Assembly: GCF_021513195.1 (NCBI RefSeq)
Contig: NZ_CP090974.1
Coordinates: 260,001 to 324,000 of the forward strand
Direction of reading: 5' to 3'
Length of the DNA: 64,000 nt
Source: Shewanella sp. OMA3-2
GTDB taxonomy: Bacteria; Pseudomonadota; Gammaproteobacteria; Enterobacterales; Shewanellaceae
Position 1 is the first letter of the stretch. Each line of letters begins with the position of its first letter. The notes under the pieces are model-generated. The model saw only the letters and a program-made list of their open reading frames with translations. It was not told the origin of the DNA and made no database searches. Below are positions 57,769 through 64,000 of this stretch, in pieces. The position numbers and the translations under genes are program-made.

Positions 57769-59625
57769 TTAATTAAATTGCTGTGTCACCTGTTGCTGCA
57801 ATGCTTTGCAATTTGTCGTAGCACCGTCAACTGCAGGCGCAATAGTCACCGATACTTTAGACCAGAAACGTTTAGGCAAAGTGGTCAGTGCATGTCCTCC
57901 TTTATGGCTAAAGTAAGATCCCCACAATCCTGTTAACGCTAACGGTATTACTGTTACAGGATCCCGTTGTAAAATTTTATCAATACCAGGCCTAAACTCA
58001 CCAATTTCACCGTCTGGGGTTAACTTCCCTTCCGGAAAAATACACACTAACTCATCGTTCGCTAATGCTTGATGTATCTGTTCGAATGCATTTAGATACG
58101 TCGACTCACACTTCTTCGGTGAACATATTGGGATAACGCCAGCGTGCCGAAACAAATACTTTAATAATGGAATTTCGCTAATCGACTTATCCATTACAAA
58201 CCGAATAGGTCGAGTCGATGCGCCCATAATGACTAACGCATCAACGTAACTCACATGATTACTGACAATAATTCCTGCCCCTTGTGTCGGAATATGTTCT
58301 CTACCACGTACATTCACCCGATACATAACATGGCTCAGCAAATAACTGATAAAGCGTTGGGTAAACTCTGGCACTTGCGAGTAAACATATAACAGCACAA
58401 CCAAATTAAGCACGCCGACAAGCATAAATAATTCAGGGATACTCCACTGAAATACCCCAAGCAACACTATCGATAATACTGCAGAGCCCACCATAAAGAA
58501 GGCATTAATGATGTTATTTGCCGCAATAGCTTGAGCACATTCTTGTTTTTCTGCACGAGTTTGAATAAACGCATACAGTGGCACAATGAATATCCCACCA
58601 CTTAGGCCGACAAGAAACAAATCGATCATCACACGATAATGCTGCGCGTTAGCGATAAATGACTCGAAACTATACACAAAACCTGGATCAACAACCTCTA
58701 GCGGAATAGCCGCTATCATGTCAAAACTAAATACGCTTAAGCCCAAGACCCCAAATGGTAATAAGCCTAACTCAACATGTCCAAATGAAAAACGCTCACA
58801 CACATACGACCCAACCGCAATACCGACAGAAAATAACGCCAGTAACAATGACACTACCGTAGCATCGGCATGTAAATGTAATTTGGCAAAATTTGGAAAT
58901 TGAGTTAAATAGGTGGCCCCTAAGAACCAAAACCAGCTAATGGCAAGAATGGCCATCCAAATAGTCTTGGTTTGTCGCGCTTTATTAATACAACGCCAAG
59001 TACCAGAAAATAACGAAAACTGGCTAGGGTTTAAATCACCTTGGGCAGGCAATGAAGGAATCGCACGGCTGGCAAGATAACCACAAATAGCCAACACACA
59101 GACAATGATTGCAGCCCACGTTAAACCATTTTCATTAGACACCACCAAACCGGCGCTTAGGGTACCGACAAGAATCGACAAAAAAGTGCCCATTTCAACC
59201 AGAGCATTCCCTTTCACTAACTCAGCTTCGCTTAGGGCTTGAGGTAATAGTGAGTATTTTACTGGACCAAAGTATGCAGACTGACTACCGGTTAAAAATA
59301 GCAGCAGCAACATCACCAAATAACTCTGACTGATAATCGCGATAGCCGCTGTCGACATGATAATCAATTCTAACAACTTTAGTCGTCTAATCAATTTTGC
59401 CTTATTCATATTGTCTGCCACGATACCTGCATGAGCAGAAAACAAGAAAAAAGGTAAAATGAATACGCCAGCAGCTAAATTAACAAACAAGTTAACGTCA
59501 ATCGGTAATGCATTTAATTGGCTGTACGTCACTAACAAGAGCAACACGTTTTTATAAAAGTTGTCATTAAGCGCCCCTAGGCATAAGGTCGCAAAATAGG
59601 GAAAAAATCGTTTAGTTAATAGCAT
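57769..59625 (-). CDS. LplT-type lysophospholipid transporter fused to PlsC-type acyltransferase
   Basis: The first 415 or so residues are a major-facilitator permease with about 12 helices and the LplT-like start CLGALNDNFYKN. The remainder is a lysophosphatidic-type acyltransferase with NHVSYVD (456-462) and FPEGKLT (530-536) plus the VIPLALTGLWGS segment. Such proteins flip lysophospholipids inward and re-acylate them. Unlike some LplT-Aas fusions there is no C-terminal acyl-ACP synthetase domain. Its donor could be acyl-ACP or acyl-CoA from elsewhere. A possible promoter (TTGACG, 17 bp, TATTGA) lies just upstream at 59652-59680. Confidence 0.9.
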   Translation of the reverse strand: MLLTKRFFPYFATLCLGALNDNFYKNVLLLLVTYSQLNALPIDVNLFVNLAAGVFILPFFLFSAHAGIVADNMNKAKLIRRLKLLELIIMSTAAIAIISQSYLVMLLLLFLTGSQSAYFGPVKYSLLPQALSEAELVKGNALVEMGTFLSILVGTLSAGLVVSNENGLTWAAIIVCVLAICGYLASRAIPSLPAQGDLNPSQFSLFSGTWRCINKARQTKTIWMAILAISWFWFLGATYLTQFPNFAKLHLHADATVVSLLLALFSVGIAVGSYVCERFSFGHVELGLLPFGVLGLSVFSFDMIAAIPLEVVDPGFVYSFESFIANAQHYRVMIDLFLVGLSGGIFIVPLYAFIQTRAEKQECAQAIAANNIINAFFMVGSAVLSIVLLGVFQWSIPELFMLVGVLNLVVLLYVYSQVPEFTQRFISYLLSHVMYRVNVRGREHIPTQGAGIIVSNHVSYVDALVIMGASTRPIRFVMDKSISEIPLLKYLFRHAGVIPICSPKKCESTYLNAFEQIHQALANDELVCIFPEGKLTPDGEIGEFRPGIDKILQRDPVTVIPLALTGLWGSYFSHKGGHALTTLPKRFWSKVSVTIAPAVDGATTNCKALQQQVTQQFN

Positions 59626-60014
59626 TTGAATTCCTTTTTATGCTCATTCCATCAATATAACTGCTTACATGACTCGTCAACATGTCTTGTAAACAGGATT
59701 GTGTCTCAAATAGTTTCCATCCAATGACAAACAGGTTAATACATGTATCCCGCCCCAAATACGCGGCTCATCATTTTAACCTCTTGCTCGCATGCAAGTG
59801 GAAAGTATTGACTTAGTTGAGACTCAACATCAGAAAACAATGACTTAATCAGGTTCAGATGTGTGCTGGGTAAAGATTAATTGTCAGCCATTGTTAATTC
59901 AAATACCAATCTAAAACTACGGCAATGAGCTAAGGCAAACTGACTATAGGTTAACGCCATGTGTACAAAGCAGAGACAATGAAAACACCTGACGGCTGCC
60001 TACGCGTAGTTAAA
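59626..60014. other. Non-coding gap upstream of the LplT-PlsC gene
   Basis: Roughly 390 bp without a supportable gene. It holds the presumed promoter of the leftward fusion gene. A lone ATACCAAT motif (59903-59910) recalls the end of the MITE-like element at 10132, but no partner end was found. Confidence 0.4.
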
Positions 60015-60055
60015 CGAAATAAAAATAGGTGCCTTAGGCACCTATTTTTATTTCG
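60015..60055 (-). terminator. Perfect 41-bp palindrome, terminator after the lipoprotein gene
   Basis: Arms of 19 bases (CGAAATAAAAATAGGTGCC and its exact complement) enclose a 3-nt loop. The GC core with A/T arms gives a terminator in either direction. It lies 13 bp beyond the small lipoprotein gene. Confidence 0.88.
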
Positions 60056-60067
60056 ACTGAATAGAGA

Positions 60068-60364
60068 TTATTCGCTTTGTGGTGGAGGCGCACCATTCAC
60101 CACATCTGCAACCATTTTTTGTGCATCTTGCTGACGAGTTTCTCTTTGTTGTTGAGTCTCACAAACTTTTGTCGGTATGCGCGTACCAGTTAGTTTTACT
60201 TTCTTACACTTATATCCAGACTCTGCAAGCACAGCTTCATTTTTCTCTTTTAATGCTTGCTGCTCATCAGTTAATGGCTCTTTAGTCGCAGAGCAAGCTA
60301 TAAGAAAGGTACACATGGCTACTGAGAGGATAATTTTGATTTTACTATGACGTTTCTTCTGCAT
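60068..60364 (-). CDS. Small lipoprotein of unknown function
   Basis: The 98-residue product starts MQKKRHSKIKIILSVAMCTF and has a lipobox LIAC, so Cys would be lipidated near residue 23. The mature part is hydrophilic (KEKNEAVLAESGYKCKKVK) with two further cysteines that could form a disulfide, and ends in a Pro-rich tail. Position +2 after the cysteine is Ser, which suits outer-membrane sorting. I do not recognise a function; similar small lipoproteins occur in Shewanella relatives. Confidence 0.75.
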   Translation of the reverse strand: MQKKRHSKIKIILSVAMCTFLIACSATKEPLTDEQQALKEKNEAVLAESGYKCKKVKLTGTRIPTKVCETQQQRETRQQDAQKMVADVVNGAPPPQSE

Positions 60365-60779
60365 CTTGATTCCCTTAGTACAATAAAATTCATTCCATGA
60401 ACGAATAAAGTCATTTCTATAATAACGAACATGTTTAACAACGTTAAGGTTACATAATTGCAACACAATATCAATGCTGGTCAGTTGATTTAATTATAAT
60501 AATATAAAAATGGCTTGCATAATAAGCTCTCTATTATACCGCATAAAATACTTATTAATGCCGATATGATACACGTAGTAATGTTACTTTTAATCACTCA
60601 ATCCCCTTCCCCAAAAAACTAAGCTGCTAACATAAGCTGGATTTAAATCAAAAATACACACAAAGCTGAATAAAGTTGCACTAACAATCCTCATCATTTA
60701 ATACTTTCCAAGCATCAAATTATCTTACACAATGACCTCATGCTGACATTATTATCTATACAAGATTAAGTTATTCATT
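60365..60779. other. Divergent gap between the lipoprotein gene and selD
   Basis: About 415 bp, A/T-rich, with no supportable gene. It must contain the promoters of both genes. A weak plus-strand candidate (TTGCAC, 17 bp, TAATAC, about 60680-60708) could serve selD. Confidence 0.4.
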
Positions 60780-61841
60780 ATGAAGCCAAATTATCACCAC
60801 ATACGCCTAACAGAATACAGCCATGGAGCTGGATGTGGTTGCAAAATATCACCCCAAGTACTCAGTACTATACTGTCGTCACAATTACCACTATTCACTG
60901 ACCCCAATATATTAGTCGGCAATGACACCCGTGATGACGCTGCGGTATATAAACTGAATGATGAGACTGGGATTATTAGCACCACCGACTTCTTTATGCC
61001 CATAGTGGATGACCCTTTTACCTTTGGCCGCATTGCCGCAACCAATGCAATAAGTGATATTTACGCCATGGGTGGTACCCCCATGATGGCGATAGCGATT
61101 TTAGGCTGGCCAGTGAATAAATTGCCTGCTGAAGTGGCTCAACAAGTGGTTGATGGTGGACGACAAGCCTGCAAAGATGCCGGGATAATGCTAGCGGGAG
61201 GCCACAGTATTGATGCGCCGGAACCTATTTTTGGGTTAGCCGTGACAGGCCAGGTGCAGCTGAATAATTTAAAGCAAAACAGCACAGCTAAATCGGGTGA
61301 CAAGCTGTATCTGACCAAGCCTATCGGTATTGGTGTACTAACAACAGCACAGAAACAGAAAAAACTAAAACCTGAGCATAATCACATTGCAATTGATGCA
61401 ATGTGTCAGCTGAATAAAGTTGGCCAAGACATAGCTAAAATTAACGGCGTCAACGCCTTAACAGATGTGACAGGGTTTGGTTTGGCAGGTCACTTAATCG
61501 AACTTTGCCAAGGGGCTAATCTCACGGCGACGCTTAACTTTGCTGCGATTCCTAGATTACCTGAAGTCGATAACTATATTGCCCAAGGCTGTATTCCGGG
61601 AGGGACTAATCGTAACTATCAAAGTTATGCACTGTATTTACCTCAATTGACCGATTACCAGCAGGCCATATTATGCGATCCTCAAACCAGTGGTGGCTTA
61701 TTGGTCGCGGTAAATGAATCTGCTGAGGCAGAGTTGCAAGCAGTATTAGCTGAGCATCAAATTGTACTTAATTGTATTGGAACATTAAGTCACAATGGCT
61801 TGAACACCACTGAACAGTTAGTGGCTTTACTCAATGAGTAA
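60780..61841 (+). CDS. selD: Selenide, water dikinase (selenophosphate synthetase)
   Basis: SelD makes selenophosphate from selenide and ATP, the selenium donor for selenocysteine and 2-selenouridine. The 353-residue product has the active-site loop [11 protein letters not shown] with Cys19 and Lys22, matching Cys17 and Lys20 of E. coli; the enzyme is a cysteine, not selenocysteine, form. The ATP-binding segments ([23 protein letters not shown] and [11 protein letters not shown]) are present. It overlaps mnmH by eight bases. Confidence 0.96.
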   Translation: MKPNYHHIRLTEYSHGAGCGCKISPQVLSTILSSQLPLFTDPNILVGNDTRDDAAVYKLNDETGIISTTDFFMPIVDDPFTFGRIAATNAISDIYAMGGTPMMAIAILGWPVNKLPAEVAQQVVDGGRQACKDAGIMLAGGHSIDAPEPIFGLAVTGQVQLNNLKQNSTAKSGDKLYLTKPIGIGVLTTAQKQKKLKPEHNHIAIDAMCQLNKVGQDIAKINGVNALTDVTGFGLAGHLIELCQGANLTATLNFAAIPRLPEVDNYIAQGCIPGGTNRNYQSYALYLPQLTDYQQAILCDPQTSGGLLVAVNESAEAELQAVLAEHQIVLNCIGTLSHNGLNTTEQLVALLNE

Positions 61842-62934
61842 TACCATTGCCGCTAGCGAGTATGGCCGTCTGTTATTAGCAGAGCGACCTCTGATTGACG
61901 TTCGTGCACCCATTGAATTCAATAAAGGCGCCTTTCCCAAGTCGGTTAATTTCCCCTTGATGAATGACAGAGAGCGTCAACTAGTGGGTACCTGTTATAA
62001 GCAGGATGGCCAACAAGCCGCCATTACCTTAGGCCATCAATTAGTCAGCGGTAATGTTAAGCAAAGCCGTATTGATGCCTGGTGCGAACAGCTAAATCAG
62101 CATAATGATAGCTATTTATATTGTTTTCGGGGCGGTCTTCGCTCTCAACTTAGTCAGCAATGGCTTAAACACGCAGGTATTGATGTTCCCTATATATATG
62201 GAGGATATAAGGCGCTGCGCAGCTTTTTGATTAAAACGATTGACCAAGCTGAATTAAATCACCATTTGCTGATCTTAAGCGGCAGTACAGGTAGTGGCAA
62301 AACTGAGTTTATTCGTCAACGTAAAGAAACTATCAACTTAGAAGGATTAGCGAATCATCGCGGTTCCAGTTTTGGCAAACAAATTACCTCACAACCTAGC
62401 CAAATCAACTTTGAAAATAACCTCGGTGTCGCGTTACTAAAATATCAACAGATAAAATCCTCGTCCATGCTGTTATTAGAGGATGAGAGTTTCTTAATTG
62501 GTCGCACTGCTATTCCGCAGTCATTCTTTAAACTCATGCAGCAAGCACCAATAGTGTTACTTGAAGAAACCTTTAATGCCCGAGTCGATAGGCTTCATGC
62601 TGAATATGTCACTAATATGCACCGGCAATATTGCACGCTATTCGGAGAAGTTGAGGGGTTTAACGCATTTTCATTATATTTGGTCGACAGCATTAACAAA
62701 ATCCGTAAACGCCTAGGTGGTAAACAGCATGACGAGTTACAAGGACTTATTCAGCAAGCATTAAAGCAGCAGCAAAGTCACTATAACCTTGATGGTCATT
62801 TCGCTTGGATAAGTCAATTACTCAGCAAATACTATGATCCCATGTACCAATATCAACTTGATAAAAAACTCGCCAAGGTGATTTTTAAAGGTAATGCCAC
62901 TGAAATACACCAATGGCTTGATGAGCAAGAATAA
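61834..62934 (+). CDS. mnmH: tRNA 2-selenouridine synthase
   Basis: MnmH (SelU, YbbB) converts 2-thiouridine at the wobble position of some tRNAs to 2-selenouridine via a geranylated intermediate, using selenophosphate. The 366-residue product has an N-terminal rhodanese domain with Cys97 in [10 protein letters not shown], at the same number as the E. coli catalytic cysteine. A P-loop domain follows ([10 protein letters not shown], 150-159). Overlap with selD implies coupled translation and a shared pathway. Confidence 0.95.
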   Translation: MSNTIAASEYGRLLLAERPLIDVRAPIEFNKGAFPKSVNFPLMNDRERQLVGTCYKQDGQQAAITLGHQLVSGNVKQSRIDAWCEQLNQHNDSYLYCFRGGLRSQLSQQWLKHAGIDVPYIYGGYKALRSFLIKTIDQAELNHHLLILSGSTGSGKTEFIRQRKETINLEGLANHRGSSFGKQITSQPSQINFENNLGVALLKYQQIKSSSMLLLEDESFLIGRTAIPQSFFKLMQQAPIVLLEETFNARVDRLHAEYVTNMHRQYCTLFGEVEGFNAFSLYLVDSINKIRKRLGGKQHDELQGLIQQALKQQQSHYNLDGHFAWISQLLSKYYDPMYQYQLDKKLAKVIFKGNATEIHQWLDEQE

Positions 62935-62943
62935 CAGCAAATA

Positions 62944-62971
62944 AAAATGCCTGATTATTCAGGCATTTTTA
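62944..62971. terminator. Terminator after selD-mnmH
   Basis: AAAAATGCCTGA and TCAGGCATTTTT pair perfectly with a 4-nt loop. The downstream gene converges, so it may act in both directions. Confidence 0.9.
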
Positions 62972-62994
62972 TTTGTGAACAATAGACGACTAAA

Positions 62995-63996
62995 TCAATT
63001 AAGATTAAGATTTATATCAATTAATTGATAAGTATACTTATCAAAAAAGCTTGAACGAACAGCCGAGTTCTCACGAATTTTCCCCGCCCGCTGTTGACGA
63101 AACTCTTGATACTGATTTGACGCATGATTTTGATAACCATAAATAGATACCGTCATTCTCGGCTGCGTCAGTTGTTCAAAGCGTGACTCGATATTCGCTG
63201 GTAAACTCAGTTCTGGCATCATGCCACTTAATGGCGCTTCTATATACCAACGAGCCGCACCATATTCAAACAGATCAACCGCCAAAAGAATATTGCCTGA
63301 CCCTATATTGGTAAAGTTATAGCTAGCACCACCACCGTTTAGCATCCCATCTAAAATAGCTTGAGTTTCAGCTAACATTTGATACTGATCCTGCGGTAAA
63401 TTGAGATCTTGTTGCACATTCGCATTGATCACTTTTTTACGAATACCTGATTGATAATGCAAATCACCAAACTCATTGCCTCCCAATGACTCGCTTGCAC
63501 TCACTGAGATAAAGTTATTATCTAAAAGCGCCGGAAAAACCTGCGGCCCCTTTGTCCAAGTAAGCCAATTAACCCTACCTGATTCAGTTTCTGAAAACGT
63601 AGTGTATCGAGTAACGTTTGGTTCATAAGGGTTAACAATAACGCTGAGAAGGGTTCCTTCATTCTTAGCACTGTCAAACTGGCTACTTAACACAGTAAAA
63701 GGTTGGCTTGAATCATGTCCATTGATATCTAAAATAGCAGAGTACGCAATAACACCTGGCTGTTGTGGCATTAAGGTCACGTGAACAGGCGCAAATTTGC
63801 CATCATTCTTACATAATAATCTAGATGTGTTTTCGCTTCTTTCAAACAATGCGGTATAACCTGAGTACACTGTATTTACATCACTAAGATCAAAATTGAA
63901 TGTCTCACATTCACACTGTGAATCTAAGCTACTTTGCCAGAAAGTGTTAATGCCTAAATCCCCTCCGGTCATTTCAGTATGAGTATTAACCTGCAT
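62995..63996 (-). CDS. Unrecognised protein, probably cut by the right edge
   Basis: At least 333 residues on the minus strand. An ATG exists at 63994-63996, but the frame stays open to the window edge, so the true start is probably beyond it. The sequence lacks membrane segments and is rich in Asn, Gln, Ser and aromatic residues with probable beta strands (GSGNILLAVDLFEYGAARWY, then IEAPLSGMM), as in many secreted or cell-surface proteins. The CECE stretch near residue 28 could be a disulfide or metal site. I do not recognise the family. Confidence 0.55.
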   Translation of the reverse strand: MQVNTHTEMTGGDLGINTFWQSSLDSQCECETFNFDLSDVNTVYSGYTALFERSENTSRLLCKNDGKFAPVHVTLMPQQPGVIAYSAILDINGHDSSQPFTVLSSQFDSAKNEGTLLSVIVNPYEPNVTRYTTFSETESGRVNWLTWTKGPQVFPALLDNNFISVSASESLGGNEFGDLHYQSGIRKKVINANVQQDLNLPQDQYQMLAETQAILDGMLNGGGASYNFTNIGSGNILLAVDLFEYGAARWYIEAPLSGMMPELSLPANIESRFEQLTQPRMTVSIYGYQNHASNQYQEFRQQRAGKIRENSAVRSSFFDKYTYQLIDINLNLN

Positions 63997-64000
63997 TTCG

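Overview
The window is chromosomal DNA of a marine gammaproteobacterium, most likely a Shewanella. The evidence is the small cytochrome c5 gene (scyA) lying inside a split cytochrome c maturation locus, the E. coli-like order of the murI, rrn, murB, birA, coaA, tRNA, tuf and rpoBC blocks, and the ribosomal gene content. I cannot name the species from sequence alone. I see no prophage, CRISPR array, toxin-antitoxin pair or defence island. It is a housekeeping region with accessory detail at its edges.

Layout. Positions 1-347 are the 5' end of a leftward 16S rRNA gene whose operon runs off the left edge, followed by its leader and two promoters. Positions 868-9718 hold the cytochrome c maturation genes. 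ccmF-ccmG-ccmH and a decayed thioredoxin-like gene run leftward, ccmI runs rightward, scyA leftward, and ccmABCDE rightward. Positions 10381-42315 form one long leftward gene-expression cluster. In transcription order it is three tRNAs and tuf; secE-nusG; rplKA, rplJL and rpoBC; rpsL-rpsG-fusA-tuf; the S10 operon; the spc operon ending in secY-rpmJ; and the alpha operon. The promoters and terminators between these blocks are readable. E. coli keeps these blocks at two distant sites; here they are contiguous.

Positions 43014-45953 carry coaA (frameshifted in a run of seven T), birA and murB. Positions 46353-52590 are a complete leftward rRNA operon: 16S, tRNA-Ile, tRNA-Ala, 23S, 5S, tRNA-Thr, 5S. 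Beyond its last 5S gene is a tandem array of 138-bp units. Each unit repeats the 3' tail of 5S rRNA, a small GAAA-loop hairpin and an intrinsic terminator. Positions 53295-64000 hold a membrane-anchored RRM protein, murI, trmA, fabR with a divergent fatty-acid desaturase and a clear FabR-type operator between them, an LplT-PlsC fusion, a small lipoprotein, selD-mnmH for 2-selenouridine in tRNA, and an unrecognised protein cut by the right edge.

How it fits together. Nearly everything serves protein synthesis and its supply lines: rRNA, tRNA, ribosomal proteins, RNA polymerase, elongation factors, protein export and tRNA modification. The rest makes c-type cytochromes for respiration, starts the CoA, biotin and peptidoglycan pathways, and tunes membrane lipids. 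Two directly repeated rRNA operons bracket about 52 kb holding most of the essential genes. The most unusual structures are the 5S-tail/terminator array, the damaged ccm-linked redoxin gene, the coaA frameshift, the near-identical tuf pair and the RRM protein with two N-terminal membrane segments.
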